From: an uncultured Actinomycetes bacterium
Lineage (GTDB): Bacteria > Actinomycetota > Actinomycetes > Nanopelagicales > Nanopelagicaceae
Reading direction: 5' to 3'
Length of the DNA stretch: 64,000 nucleotides
Assembly (NCBI GenBank): GCA_903838295.1
Contig: CAILXX010000004.1
Coordinates: 186,001 to 250,000, forward strand
Shown here: positions 9,441 through 18,573 of the stretch, one piece after another
How positions within the stretch are numbered: the stretch's first letter is position 1
Layout of the letters: each line of letters begins with the position of its first letter
Made by a program: the position numbers and the translations under genes
The notes under the pieces: generated by a model
Seen by the model: only the letters and a program-made list of their open reading frames with translations
Told to the model about the DNA's origin: nothing
Databases searched by the model: none

Positions 9441-9467
9441 GCTGGTTCACGGGATTTCCGACCCAGC
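9441..9467 (+). promoter_or_regulatory. Hairpin in the rpmE leader
   Basis: GCTGG at 9441-9445 pairs with CCAGC at 9463-9467, with further partial pairing inside, about 20 nt before the rpmE ribosome site. Ribosomal-protein leaders for L31 are described in Actinobacteria; whether this hairpin belongs to that class is not established here. Confidence 0.3.
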
Positions 9468-9489
9468 AAGCCATCGAGAGGAAACTCCC

Positions 9490-9708
9490 ATGAAGCCAGA
9501 GATTCATCCAGAATATATTGAGACAACCGTTACCTGCGGTTGCGGCGAGGTTTTCACAACCCGCTCCACAAAGAGCACAGGCTCTATTTATGTTGAAGTT
9601 TGCTCCGTCTGCCACCCTTTCTATACCGGCAAGCAGCGCATCCTCGATACCGGTGGCCGCGTAGCCGCCTTCGAAAAGCGTTTTGGTAAGGCAACAGAAG
9701 CTAAGTAG
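9490..9708 (+). CDS. rpmE: 50S ribosomal protein L31, zinc-binding (C+) type
   Basis: A component of the large ribosomal subunit that bridges to the small subunit. The 72-residue protein begins MKPEIHPEY and keeps all four zinc ligands: CGC at residues 16-18 and CSVC at 37-40, so it is the zinc form used under zinc-replete conditions. 'HPFYTGKQR' is a family signature. The start at 9490 is preceded by GAGAGGAAA; the frame extends further upstream to 9400, but without a ribosome site or family similarity. A terminator follows directly. Confidence 0.96.
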   Translation: MKPEIHPEYIETTVTCGCGEVFTTRSTKSTGSIYVEVCSVCHPFYTGKQRILDTGGRVAAFEKRFGKATEAK

Positions 9709-9717
9709 CTTTTTTAC

Positions 9718-9759
9718 AAGACCGCTGTCCCATCCTGTACAGGTGGGCGCGGTCTTTTT
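9718..9759 (+). terminator. Intrinsic terminator after rpmE
   Basis: AAGACCGC at 9718-9725 pairs with GCGGTCTT at 9749-9756. An inner CCTGTACAGG dyad extends the stem, and a T-run follows. Confidence 0.9.
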
Positions 9760-9849
9760 CTTTTTAATTGATTCTCAGTAGAAATTCAACACAGTAATTC
9801 AACACAGTAATTTGAATTAGAAAATTGTCGCTAGAAAGGGGGAGCAGCA

Positions 9850-10941
9850 ATGGTGCAGGGTCATGACAAATTTGGAAATGTTCACGAACTTCTCGATGAA
9901 TATGTCGAACTTGAAAAAGAGCTTGCCGATCCCTCTATTCATGGCGATCAAGGCAAAGCTCGAAAACTAGGTAAACGTTATGCAGAACTGGGTCCCGTTA
10001 TTTCGGGCTACCGCGCTTGGAAGAGCGCAACCGATGACCTGGTAGCCGGACGAGAAATGGCTACCGAAGATCCAGATTTTGCTGCCGAAATTCCGGCGCT
10101 AGAAGCGACGCTTGCCCAGTCTGAAATTCAATTAGAGGAACTTCTTCTGCCTCGGGACCCTAATGATGATCGAGATGTCATCATGGAAATCAAGGCGGGC
10201 GTGGGTGGTGATGAATCTGCGTTATTTGCGGGGGACTTATTGCGTATGTACCAGAGATATGCCGAACGCCAAGGCTGGAAAACAGAAATTGTAGAAGTCA
10301 CTGACTCAGAAATGGGTGGCTATAAAGATGTCACAATGGCGATCAAATCAAGGGGAACTGCAGAGCCCGGCAAGACTCCGTATGCAAAGTTAAAATTTGA
10401 AGGCGGCGTACACCGCGTGCAGCGCGTCCCAGAAACTGAGTCCCAAGGTCGTATCCACACATCGGCCGCTGGCGTACTTATTCTTGCTGAAGCAGATGAA
10501 GTTGATGTTGAAATCCGTCAGCAAGATCTGCGAATCGATGTTTTCCGCTCATCAGGACCTGGTGGCCAATCAGTAAACACCACCGACTCAGCGGTACGTA
10601 TTACACATATTCCAACTGGGATCGTGGTGTCGTGCCAGAACGAGAAATCTCAGCTGCAGAACAAAGAATCAGCGCTCCGTATTTTGCGCGCCAGAATGCT
10701 TGCTGCGGCGCAAGAGGAAGCCGACCGCGTAGCTTCCCTCGCTCGTAACGCCCAGGTCCGTTCTGTAGATCGCAGCGAAAGAATCCGTACCTACAACTTC
10801 CCAGAGAATCGTTTAAGCGATCACCGCGTTAATTTTAAAGCCAATAACTTGGATGCGGTTCTCAACGGCGAACTCGATGACGTCATCAGTGCACTTCTGG
10901 CTGCTGACAAAGCTACAAAATTGGCATCTGGGGACCACTAA
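9850..10941 (+). CDS. prfA: Peptide chain release factor 1
   Basis: RF1 reads UAA and UAG stop codons and triggers peptide release. The 363-residue protein has the PxT stop-recognition tripeptide as PET at 194-196 within '[15 protein letters not shown]', and the catalytic GGQ at 238-240 within '[17 protein letters not shown]'. The PxT form identifies RF1 rather than RF2. GGGGGAG precedes the ATG. The stop is immediately followed by the prmC start, so the factor and the enzyme that methylates its GGQ glutamine are made together. Confidence 0.97.
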   Translation: MVQGHDKFGNVHELLDEYVELEKELADPSIHGDQGKARKLGKRYAELGPVISGYRAWKSATDDLVAGREMATEDPDFAAEIPALEATLAQSEIQLEELLLPRDPNDDRDVIMEIKAGVGGDESALFAGDLLRMYQRYAERQGWKTEIVEVTDSEMGGYKDVTMAIKSRGTAEPGKTPYAKLKFEGGVHRVQRVPETESQGRIHTSAAGVLILAEADEVDVEIRQQDLRIDVFRSSGPGGQSVNTTDSAVRITHIPTGIVVSCQNEKSQLQNKESALRILRARMLAAAQEEADRVASLARNAQVRSVDRSERIRTYNFPENRLSDHRVNFKANNLDAVLNGELDDVISALLAADKATKLASGDH

Positions 10942-11775
10942 TTGGCTAAAGATCTACTTCGCGAAACTCGTGAATATTTTCGCGCGCAAGGAATTCCAGA
11001 GATCGATGCCACCTTATTACTAATGCATTTACTCGAGTGTTCTCGCGGTGAGTTGCAACTAAAGTTGATGAAGTCCACAGAATCGCAGATCGAGGAGGTC
11101 GACCGAGAACTACGTCGAATGGTCTTGCGCCGCCAAAATGGCGAACCCATTCAATACATTATTGGTAATGCCCCGTTCCGCTACCAAGTCTACGAAGTCG
11201 GTCCTGGTGTCTTGATTCCTCGTCCAGAAACCGAATCTTTAGTGTCACTAGCCATTAACTTCTTGGCCGACCGGGCCGGGCATCATTCGATAATAGATCT
11301 GGGATCGGGAAGTGGTTGCATTGCGATTTCGATCGCCACAGAACTTGAAGATGTTGCTGTAACCGCAGTTGAAAAGTCAACTGATGCGCTTGGTTGGTTG
11401 CGCAAGAATGTTTCGACACTTGCACCTGCAGTGAGAATTATTGAAGGTGATGTCGCCGAGGCATGTCTGGGTGAATCTTTTGATCTCGTGATTGCCAATC
11501 CACCATATATTCCAGAGTCCGAGCCGCTATCTGCTGAAGTTAAGAAAGAGCCAGAGGCGGCTTTACGTGGCGGTCAAGGGGATGGGATGGACGTCCCACG
11601 CGAATTCATTGGGGCGGCGGCCCGCTTACTAAAAAGTGGTGGTTACTTTGCGATCGAGCATCATGAAACGCAGGCTGATCTAGTCGGCACAGCTCTGGCG
11701 ACCAATTTTATTTCGATTAAAGGCGTATCTGACCTCACCGGTCGGCCACGGTTTACAACCGCAATCCGTAAATAA
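10942..11775 (+). CDS. prmC: Release factor glutamine N5-methyltransferase PrmC
   Basis: Uses S-adenosylmethionine to methylate the glutamine of the GGQ motif of release factors. The N-terminal helical domain spans residues 1-75, and the Rossmann domain carries 'IIDLGSGSGCIAISIA' (near 114) and the catalytic NPPY at 186-189. The TTG start at 10942 follows the prfA stop with no gap. Length (277) is normal. The EamA gene then starts directly after its TAA. Confidence 0.95.
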   Translation: MAKDLLRETREYFRAQGIPEIDATLLLMHLLECSRGELQLKLMKSTESQIEEVDRELRRMVLRRQNGEPIQYIIGNAPFRYQVYEVGPGVLIPRPETESLVSLAINFLADRAGHHSIIDLGSGSGCIAISIATELEDVAVTAVEKSTDALGWLRKNVSTLAPAVRIIEGDVAEACLGESFDLVIANPPYIPESEPLSAEVKKEPEAALRGGQGDGMDVPREFIGAAARLLKSGGYFAIEHHETQADLVGTALATNFISIKGVSDLTGRPRFTTAIRK

Positions 11776-12675
11776 ATGAAGAAGATATCATCCACTTCGT
11801 GGCTGTCTGGGTTTATTGCTCTAGGTGTCACGTGGGGGAGCTCCTTTCTTTTTATCAAATGGGGCTTACTCACGCTAACTTCAATCGGCGTCGCATTTCT
11901 ACGGGGAGTGATCGGTGGAATAACGCTTCTGGTTTTCTGCTTAGTAACTAAAGTTAAACTGCCAAATAAAGCAGTGGAATGGTTTCATATTGCTGTAGTC
12001 GCATTATTTCTTAATGCATTGCCTGGGTATTTGTTCGCCTACGGAGAAACCCATGTCACCAGCGTGATGGCTGGATTGTTGAATGCGACAACCCCCTTGA
12101 TGACGGTATTAGTTATTTCTATCGGATTCAAAGAGCAGAAGATAAATGTCAATCAAGGCATAGGAGTCATGCTGGGATTTTTAGGAATCCTTTTAGTTTC
12201 AGGCGCAATACATGGGCTCAGCAATAACGATTGGCATGGCGCGGTTGCCCTATTACTAGCGACACTTTGCTACGGGGTTTCTTTCCCGTATTCAAAACGG
12301 TTTGTCAGTGTGTTGGATTATTCATCGGCTTCACTTGCTGCAAGCCAAGTTTCTTGCTCAGCAGTATTGCTGGCACCATTTGCTCTAATTGGTGGAATTA
12401 CTCAAAGCCATTGGACCAGTAAAGCGATCTGGGGGATGTTAATTTTGGGGGCAGTTGGTACCGGTTTTGCCTATATCTGGAACTTTAGAAATGTACGTTT
12501 GGCTGGAAGTGCCGTTGCCAGCACGGTTACATACATAACCCCAGTGGTCGCCACAATACTTGGCATCTGGCTTCTAAAAGAACCAATAAAGTTCATGCAA
12601 GTAATCGGCGGGGTAATGGTCTTAATCTCTGCCGCTTTAGTGCAAAAGCGAATCAGGCTGGTAAAGATTTCATAA
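11776..12675 (+). CDS. EamA/DMT family transporter, 10 TM
   Basis: A drug/metabolite transporter superfamily protein of 299 residues with two EamA repeats of five helices each. The first repeat has 'GSSFLFIKWGLLTLTSIG' and ends in 'VMLGFLGILLV'; the second repeats the pattern and ends in 'VIGGVMVLISAAL'. Such proteins export amino acids or other small metabolites; the substrate is unknown. The ATG directly follows the prmC stop (TAAATG), so it probably depends on prfA-prmC transcription. Its end overlaps the convergent permease gene by 23 nt. Confidence 0.88.
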   Translation: MKKISSTSWLSGFIALGVTWGSSFLFIKWGLLTLTSIGVAFLRGVIGGITLLVFCLVTKVKLPNKAVEWFHIAVVALFLNALPGYLFAYGETHVTSVMAGLLNATTPLMTVLVISIGFKEQKINVNQGIGVMLGFLGILLVSGAIHGLSNNDWHGAVALLLATLCYGVSFPYSKRFVSVLDYSSASLAASQVSCSAVLLAPFALIGGITQSHWTSKAIWGMLILGAVGTGFAYIWNFRNVRLAGSAVASTVTYITPVVATILGIWLLKEPIKFMQVIGGVMVLISAALVQKRIRLVKIS

Positions 12676-13828
12676 AGCTCTCTTTGCACGATGGTGCACA
12701 GAAATAAAGGGTTTGGCCATCAAGTACCAGCGTTGCTGCTGCAATATTTTTTTCTACCTGCATCCCGCAGATGGGATCAATCGCATACGGACTGCCGTCA
12801 CTTTTGTCGCGAGTGACATAAAGCCAGATAACTATCATTCCAACAGCAACCGCAAGGCCATTTAGCCACGTAGTCACATTATTCCCAAAATGTGAGCCAT
12901 GCATGGATGATAACCCGCCATTCACCTTAGGTGGGATCTCTCCAATAAGTTGAAATATTTTCTCAGTCAGATATCCAGAGATACTCATTACGCCCCAGAA
13001 AACCAGCACCAATCTAGTTGTGACCTTTGCACCATAAAACTTTCGATAGATAAGTGCTAATGGAATTGTTAGCAAATCAGCGAAAATAAAGGCGATTGTT
13101 CCACCAAAAGAGATCCCAGAGTTCCAAAGTGCAGCGCTGAGTGGCACGTTACCAACAGAACAGACGAAGCTAATGAAGGCGATGACCGGACCAAGAATTG
13201 CATTTTCAATGCCGCCAATCACGCCATGTCCAGATAAGAAGAGATGGTGCCAAAAAGAGGCAGGGATCAAAGTATCTGCTAGTCCAGCAACTACAAAGCC
13301 AATTACTAATTCAAAACGCACCATCGTTAAATCACCTACGGTATAGCCAGCCGCATCATGCCATGATGGTTTTCTCGAAGTTAATTTCGTGGCGCTAGTT
13401 GTCGCAGACGCTAATGTAAAATCAAATCGTGGCAATATCAATGCCAGCAAAGTGATCATTATAAAACCACCCACAAACTCGGCAGCAGCAAATTGCCAAC
13501 CAAGCAGAGTCCAAAGTACTAGCCCCAGCTCGAATACAAGATTTGTACTTGCAAACATGAAAACTATTGCGGTCGTAAAGTCAGCTCCTTTTTCAATTAG
13601 ACTTTTCGATATTGCACTCGCAGCATACGAACAACTAGAACTAATTGCTCCCAGGACTGATGCTTTTACGATTGTCTTTGGCTTGTGATCGCCTAGATTA
13701 GATAACATTGCCGAGCGAGAAGTAAATGCTTGAATCGCACCAGATATGGCAAAACCAAAGAGAAGAGCCCAGAAAGTATCGAAAAACATCCACCAACTGT
13801 CTTGTAGGCCTGTGCTAATGTTTTTCAC
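12653..13828 (-). CDS. Permease (DUF318/ArsP-like) with C-terminal YHS metal domain
   Basis: A 391-residue protein with about eight to ten hydrophobic segments in two halves separated by a loop near residues 145-160. The first half carries 'SSCSYAASAISKSL' and 'FMFASTNLVFELG'; the second has 'SVGNVPLSAALWNSG', the pattern of predicted permeases (DUF318/UPF0718, which includes the organoarsenical exporter ArsP). The last 40 residues, 'PICGMQVEKN' to 'YFCAPSCKESF', form a YHS/TRASH-like domain with Cys pairs that can bind metal. I infer metal or metalloid efflux with a metal-sensing tail; the substrate is not known. The start lies 113 nt from the divergent SulP gene. Confidence 0.82.
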   Translation of the reverse strand: MKNISTGLQDSWWMFFDTFWALLFGFAISGAIQAFTSRSAMLSNLGDHKPKTIVKASVLGAISSSCSYAASAISKSLIEKGADFTTAIVFMFASTNLVFELGLVLWTLLGWQFAAAEFVGGFIMITLLALILPRFDFTLASATTSATKLTSRKPSWHDAAGYTVGDLTMVRFELVIGFVVAGLADTLIPASFWHHLFLSGHGVIGGIENAILGPVIAFISFVCSVGNVPLSAALWNSGISFGGTIAFIFADLLTIPLALIYRKFYGAKVTTRLVLVFWGVMSISGYLTEKIFQLIGEIPPKVNGGLSSMHGSHFGNNVTTWLNGLAVAVGMIVIWLYVTRDKSDGSPYAIDPICGMQVEKNIAAATLVLDGQTLYFCAPSCKESFMKSLPA

Positions 13829-13941
13829 AGGATAAGTATCTCACCCTATGCATAGGGGTTAGCCCATTAAAATATAGATAATTTATCTCATCCCCAGGGC
13901 TACACTGCATAAATGCATCGAATCACATATAAAGCAACTGA

Positions 13942-15219
13942 GTGGTGAATTACCTAACGGAACTCTTACCGTCGGCTCGTGATTATGCATCGCTGAAGAG
14001 CCATTGGCATCGGGATGTTTTGGCTGGCGTCACGGTCGGTATCGTTGCACTTCCTCTCGCTTTAGCATTTGGAATTACTACTGGTGCCGGCGCCCAGTCT
14101 GGATTGATCACGGCGATTTATGCAGGATTTGTTGCGGCAATATTTGGAGGCTCTAATTATCAAGTAAGTGGGCCAACAGGTGCGATGACCGTCGTCTTGG
14201 TTCCCATTGTGAGCAAGTACGGAGTTGCCTCGCTCGCCCCATTGGGCTTACTCGCTGGTCTCATCGTCATGTTGATGGGAATTTCCCACCTTGGTGGGTT
14301 GATAAATAAGGTTCCTTGGGCAGTAATGGAAGGCTTCACTTTAGGCATTGCCATCGTAATTGCCTTGCAACAGTTGCCATCCACATTGGCTTCAAAGAAT
14401 GTTAGTGGTGCAAATACCATCGCCACAAGTTGGCGCACAATTAAATTTGCGATATCAGCTGGAGTGCATTGGACTTCATTAGCAATTGTCGTCTTGACGC
14501 TAGCAGTGAAATTTATTTACCCACATATTGCAGTACAACTGCACCTTAAAATCCATATTCCAGCAAGTTTTGTAGCGATCTTTATTGCTTCATGTGTTGT
14601 CGGAATATTTGGAATCCAATCACCTTTGATCGGCGTACTGCCACGTTCGTTACACATGAACTCTTCATTGTCAGCTAGTCATATAGGAATTTATGCATTG
14701 CTCGTGGGTGGAATTCAAATTGCACTTTTGGCGTCAACCGAATCTTTATTATCAGCACGAGTCGCAGATCAAATGGCGCATATTCACGATCCGGATCATG
14801 CCTATCAACCCAATCGCGAATTATTTGGGCAAGGACTCGCCACTATCGCCTCCTCCTTGGTCGGCGGCATGCCAGCCACTGGAGCCATTGCACGCACCAG
14901 TGTGAATATTCGATCCCATGCGCAGAGTCGCTTATCAGCTATAACGCACGCGCTCTTCTTGTTGTTGGTAGTGCTTCTCTTAAATCCGGTTATCTCACAT
15001 ATCCCTACGGCAGCTTTGGCTGCGGTCCTCATCGGAACCTCTTATCGAATCGCAAAACCTTCTAATCTGAAAGAGCTGCTAAGGACTACAAAATTGGATG
15101 CAATCACTTTATTGGTGACCGCAGCAATGGTTGTGATTATTGGATTGATATGGGCGATTGCTTTGGGAACCGCTCTCTACTTTGTTGCTAAATTATTGAT
15201 TAACCAGCGATCCATCTAG
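13942..15219 (+). CDS. SulP (SLC26) family anion transporter without STAS domain
   Basis: A membrane transporter of 425 residues with about 11-12 hydrophobic segments. The SulP signature region is clear: 'DVLAGVTVGIVALPLALAFGI' near residue 28 and 'GSNYQVSGPTGAMTVVLVPIV' near 70, then 'LLSARVADQM' and 'ELFGQGLATIASSLVGGMPATGAIARTSVNI'. The protein stops right after the last helix, so the C-terminal cytoplasmic STAS domain found in most SulP proteins is missing. Substrates in the family include sulfate and bicarbonate; neither can be chosen here. The start is GTG GTG at 13942/13945 without a strong ribosome site. Confidence 0.88.
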   Translation: MVNYLTELLPSARDYASLKSHWHRDVLAGVTVGIVALPLALAFGITTGAGAQSGLITAIYAGFVAAIFGGSNYQVSGPTGAMTVVLVPIVSKYGVASLAPLGLLAGLIVMLMGISHLGGLINKVPWAVMEGFTLGIAIVIALQQLPSTLASKNVSGANTIATSWRTIKFAISAGVHWTSLAIVVLTLAVKFIYPHIAVQLHLKIHIPASFVAIFIASCVVGIFGIQSPLIGVLPRSLHMNSSLSASHIGIYALLVGGIQIALLASTESLLSARVADQMAHIHDPDHAYQPNRELFGQGLATIASSLVGGMPATGAIARTSVNIRSHAQSRLSAITHALFLLLVVLLLNPVISHIPTAALAAVLIGTSYRIAKPSNLKELLRTTKLDAITLLVTAAMVVIIGLIWAIALGTALYFVAKLLINQRSI

Positions 15220-15997
15220 CTATAGCGGCCGAAGTTTCTCGATCCCGCAATATTCGGCGGTGCCCCAAATTGTGGGTTTGTAATATCTCACCATGCTTTA
15301 GCACCCGCAGCAACGCTTCGGCATCACCAAATGGAATCTCTTTATCATCGCTGTCGTGAACAACGAGCACTGGTTGTTTCACTTTCGGCGCAACTACATC
15401 GCCGCGAGTTTCATCCCAACTGCGGCCAGTAAGTCGTTCGATTCTATTCACGAAACTTTTTTCGGCCTTAGCCGGTAAATTAATATATTGTGCGAATCGG
15501 TGAAGCACATCTGAGAACAAATACGGTGATGCAATAGTCACAACTTTTTCCACTTGTAATCCGTCAGCAAGTGCAATAAACGCGGCGCCACCACCCATAG
15601 AGTGGCCGATCAATGCATAAAAAGGACCTAGATCGTGTGAGGCCTTAAGCATCGCTGCAGCAAACTGAATCGCGTTTGTTGCATCTCCTTCTGCATCGCC
15701 ATGTGCAGGAGCATCTAGAGCTACAACACTGATTCCTTGAGTTAAAAGCGCATCAGCAAGGACGCTCATGTGTCCGGCGTGCGATTCCCAACCGTGGATC
15801 AGTAATACAGATTTAGTGGAATTAGGTGACTTCTTTCCCCAAGCAACATATTGTCCTTTAGAGGCCAACAACTCCCACCCATTCATATTTCTAGGCTTAC
15901 CTTCACGCGGCTTAACGAAGATTCTTGCTGCGTACAAGCCAACCAAGCCGGGGAAAATAGGACCGATCGCACGATCTAAAACTCTTAGAGTTTTCAA
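15200..15997 (-). CDS. Alpha/beta hydrolase
   Basis: A 265-residue serine hydrolase of unknown substrate. The oxyanion-hole region 'LLIHGWESH' is near residue 66, the nucleophile elbow GHSMGG near 137, a likely catalytic Asp in 'VLVVHDSDDKEIPF' near 216 and His in 'HNLGHRRIL' near 246. The TTG start at 15997 is supported by GGGGG 4 nt upstream. Its end overlaps the SulP 3' end by 20 nt on the opposite strand. Confidence 0.85.
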   Translation of the reverse strand: MKTLRVLDRAIGPIFPGLVGLYAARIFVKPREGKPRNMNGWELLASKGQYVAWGKKSPNSTKSVLLIHGWESHAGHMSVLADALLTQGISVVALDAPAHGDAEGDATNAIQFAAAMLKASHDLGPFYALIGHSMGGGAAFIALADGLQVEKVVTIASPYLFSDVLHRFAQYINLPAKAEKSFVNRIERLTGRSWDETRGDVVAPKVKQPVLVVHDSDDKEIPFGDAEALLRVLKHGEILQTHNLGHRRILRDRETSAAIARWIAG

Positions 15998-16085
15998 GAA
16001 GCCCCCGTCCGCGGTATGGATCGAATCATCGAATTATAGTGTGTCGATTCATACCTTAAGTCAGTGCTATGAAATTTTATATCAC

Positions 16086-16754
16086 CTAGATAAGGCCCAA
16101 AAGTTGGGCGTATCGCCTCAGTAATAAAACCCTTAAGTTTTGCTGGCTCCTACTCATGCGATAGCAATCTAATTTGAGAGCTAGCCTCTTGATGGCAGAT
16201 TCCACTCCCTTTTCGCTCAGGATCATCGTCTTGGCGATTTCTGCGTTAGTCGAACCTTTTGCGAGCAGCATCAGAATTCGAATCTGAACTTTTGTGAGAT
16301 CGTGCTGATTGAAATATTTTTCTTCCTCATTCAAAAGGTTATGAACTCTCTCTAAAAAAAGGTCGGCTCTCGTTGAATTCTTTAATTCCGATACAAATTC
16401 GTTCAAAAAGAGATAGGTAATTCCGGTCGGAAATTTATGTGGATTGAGCCCTAGATAAGCGAGTGAAGGGATAGCGGAGACTAAAATTTGTTGAGCTGAA
16501 GGGTCATCGGTGTGCTGTTGCGTGATCCGAAATACCAGCCCTTCAAAATTTCCTGGAGTTAAGTGATACACGTACACACGTCTATAGCTCTCTGTAAGCG
16601 GATGCGTAGAAACAATTTCTTGATCAAGGGTGTAAAAGTGAGTAAATAGATTGAGAAAGTCAACAGAAGCGGTAATCCCTGATACCTGCAGATCATCAAA
16701 GGCATAGCAATGAAGTTCGATCAAATCAACGTCAGTTGATCGGGTTTTCCCCAC
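16086..16754 (-). CDS. LuxR-type (GerE) HTH transcriptional regulator
   Basis: A 222-residue regulator with a GerE/LuxR helix-turn-helix at about residues 152-200 ('LTKVQIRILMLLAKGSTNAEIAKTMILSEKGVESAIKRLALKL'-like pattern, with the family 'LxxxxxxAKGxTNxEIAxxMxLSxxxVxxxIKR' spacing). The N-terminal 150 residues do not show a receiver domain or a recognisable autoinducer domain; they look like a compact sensory domain I cannot name. The GTG start at 16754 has TACGGT 6 nt upstream and no ribosome site, so the mRNA is likely leaderless. Upstream lie two sets of 10-bp-spaced repeats that could be its operators. Confidence 0.75.
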   Translation of the reverse strand: MGKTRSTDVDLIELHCYAFDDLQVSGITASVDFLNLFTHFYTLDQEIVSTHPLTESYRRVYVYHLTPGNFEGLVFRITQQHTDDPSAQQILVSAIPSLAYLGLNPHKFPTGITYLFLNEFVSELKNSTRADLFLERVHNLLNEEEKYFNQHDLTKVQIRILMLLAKGSTNAEIAKTMILSEKGVESAIKRLALKLDCYRMSRSQQNLRVLLLRRYAQLLGLI

Positions 16755-16760
16755 TTGTGA

Positions 16761-16766
16761 ACCGTA
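16761..16766 (-). promoter_or_regulatory. -10 element of the LuxR-type gene
   Basis: On the minus strand TACGGT lies 6 nt before the GTG at 16754, the same spacing as other probable leaderless starts in this window. Confidence 0.45.
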
Positions 16767-16793
16767 TCGACCGTTACTCCCATTTAGATCTCA

Positions 16794-16810
16794 GGAAGGT
16801 CACGGAAGGT
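16794..16810. repeat. Direct repeat GGAAGGT, 10-bp spacing
   Basis: Two copies of GGAAGGT at 16794-16800 and 16804-16810, one helical turn apart, just upstream of the expected -35 position of the LuxR-type gene. Confidence 0.7.
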
Positions 16811-16830
16811 ACACGATCCTTAGAGTTAAT

Positions 16831-16866
16831 CTGAATTAATGTGAATTAATGTGAATTAATGTGAAT
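16831..16866. repeat. Tandem 10-bp repeat (GTGAATTAAT), about 3.6 copies
   Basis: CTGAATTAAT, GTGAATTAAT, GTGAATTAAT and then GTGAAT follow without gaps. The array lies between the fumarase 3' end and the LuxR-type gene, about 75-110 bp upstream of that gene. One repeat per helical turn puts every copy on the same face of the DNA. Confidence 0.9.
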
Positions 16867-16884
16867 GGAAAAGCTGGTTTACGA

Positions 16885-18552
16885 TCAAATGGTCGGCTTA
16901 GATCCGATCGTCAACGGCTTAGAAGTTTCTGCGAAGAAATCATTGCCTTTGTCATCTACGACGATAAATGCCGGGAAGTTTTCAACATCGATCTTCCACA
17001 CAGCCTCCATGCCGAGCTCGGAATAATCAAGGACTTCTACCTTCTTTATGCAATCTAAGGCCAGGCGAGCAGCTGGACCACCTATTGAGCCGAGATAAAA
17101 ACCGCCATTCTTTTTGCAAGCATCAGTTACTTGTTTAGATCGATTCCCTTTCGCAAGCATGATCATCGATCCGCCTGCGGCTTGGAATTGTTCTACATAC
17201 GAATCCATGCGCCCTGCGGTCGTTGGTCCAAAAGAACCTGATGCGTATCCCTCCGGAGTCTTTGCTGGACCTGCGTAATAAACCGCATATTCTTTAAAGT
17301 ATGCTGGCAAATCTTGGCCAGAGTCCAATAGTTCTTTTAACTTGGCATGCGCAATATCACGGGCCACAATTAAAGTTCCGTTTAGTTCAACTCTGGTTTT
17401 GATTGGGTATCGGGAGAGCGTAGCTAAGACATCCTTAATAGGCTGATTTAGGTTGATCGTAACTGCTTGGCCATCAAGGTGTTCCTCGGTTGTCTCTGGC
17501 AAGAAGTGAGCAGGTTCGCGTTCCAATTTTTCCAAGAAGACGCCATCTTTGGTGATCTTGCCCTTCGCCTGTCGATCGGCAGAACAGGACACGGCAATTG
17601 CAATCGGAAGTGATGCGCCATGCCTTGGAAGACGGACTACGCGAACATCATGGCAAAAATACTTACCACCAAATTGTGCCCCAATGCCGAGCGTTCGAGT
17701 CAACTTCAAGACTTCTTCCTCTAGTTGAATATCTCTAAAGGCGTGACCAGTTTTTGCATCACCTTCTAACGGAAGTGAATCTAAATATTTTGTACTTGCA
17801 AGCTTTGCGGTCTTAACCGTATTTTCCGCACTAGTTCCGCCTATGACGATTGCCAAATGATAGGGAGGGCAAGCGGCGGTCCCAATAGAACGTAATTTTT
17901 CATCCAACCATGCCATGAAAGACTTTGGATTTAGTACGGCTTTAGTTTCTTGATAAAGAAAAGACTTGTTAGCGCTGCCGCCACCCTTTGCGATGAATAA
18001 GAAGTTGTATTCATTGGCGTGTTCAGAATCTGAGTAGATCTCTATTTGTGCAGGCAAATTGTTTCCGGTGTTCTTCTCTTCCCATGTGGTTATTGGCGCC
18101 ATCTGGGAGTATCGGAGATTGAGTTCTGTGAACGCATTGTAAACACCACGAGAGATCGAAATTTCATCTTTCTCAGTAGTTAAAGTACGTTGCCCTTTTT
18201 TACCCATAACTATTGCAGTTCCAGTGTCCTGGCACATCGGCAAGACGCCACCAGCAGAAATGTTTGCATTCTTCAACAGGTCCAGAGCGACGAATCGGTC
18301 ATTAGGCGACGCCTCTGGATCATCCAGAATATTCTTCAGTTGTTGCAAATGCGGACTACGAAGGTAGTGAGAAATGTCGTGGATAGCTTCTGAGGTGAGT
18401 TGTGTGATTGCTTCGGGAGTGACCTTTAAGAATTCCATTCCCTCTGCGGTAAAGGTAGAGATACCATCTGTGGTGACGAGCCGATATTCGGTTTGATCCG
18501 CTCCGATTGGCAGCAAATCCTCGTAATTGAACTCAGGCATGCCTGTAATCAT
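16885..18552 (-). CDS. Fumarate hydratase class I, iron-sulfur
   Basis: Interconverts fumarate and malate in the TCA cycle. A fused class I enzyme (FumA/FumB type) of 555 residues; three cysteines expected to hold a 4Fe-4S cluster are Cys107 ('LPMCQDTGT'), Cys228 ('TAACPPYHL') and Cys323 ('VSCSADRQ'). The C-terminal beta domain has '[13 protein letters not shown]' and '[20 protein letters not shown]'. The start is ATG 18552 or ATG 18540 ([10 protein letters not shown]), the latter after a weak ACAGG. The ispH start lies only 21 nt away on the other strand. An oxygen-sensitive fumarase suits an organism with strong peroxide and superoxide defence. Confidence 0.95.
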   Translation of the reverse strand: MITGMPEFNYEDLLPIGADQTEYRLVTTDGISTFTAEGMEFLKVTPEAITQLTSEAIHDISHYLRSPHLQQLKNILDDPEASPNDRFVALDLLKNANISAGGVLPMCQDTGTAIVMGKKGQRTLTTEKDEISISRGVYNAFTELNLRYSQMAPITTWEEKNTGNNLPAQIEIYSDSEHANEYNFLFIAKGGGSANKSFLYQETKAVLNPKSFMAWLDEKLRSIGTAACPPYHLAIVIGGTSAENTVKTAKLASTKYLDSLPLEGDAKTGHAFRDIQLEEEVLKLTRTLGIGAQFGGKYFCHDVRVVRLPRHGASLPIAIAVSCSADRQAKGKITKDGVFLEKLEREPAHFLPETTEEHLDGQAVTINLNQPIKDVLATLSRYPIKTRVELNGTLIVARDIAHAKLKELLDSGQDLPAYFKEYAVYYAGPAKTPEGYASGSFGPTTAGRMDSYVEQFQAAGGSMIMLAKGNRSKQVTDACKKNGGFYLGSIGGPAARLALDCIKKVEVLDYSELGMEAVWKIDVENFPAFIVVDDKGNDFFAETSKPLTIGSKPTI

Positions 18553-18561
18553 ACTTTTAGA

Positions 18562-18567
18562 TACGAT
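18562..18567 (+). promoter_or_regulatory. -10 element for leaderless ispH
   Basis: TACGAT lies 6 nt before the ispH ATG, inside the 21-nt gap between the divergent fumarase and ispH start codons. Confidence 0.55.
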
Positions 18568-18573
18568 TAGTTC

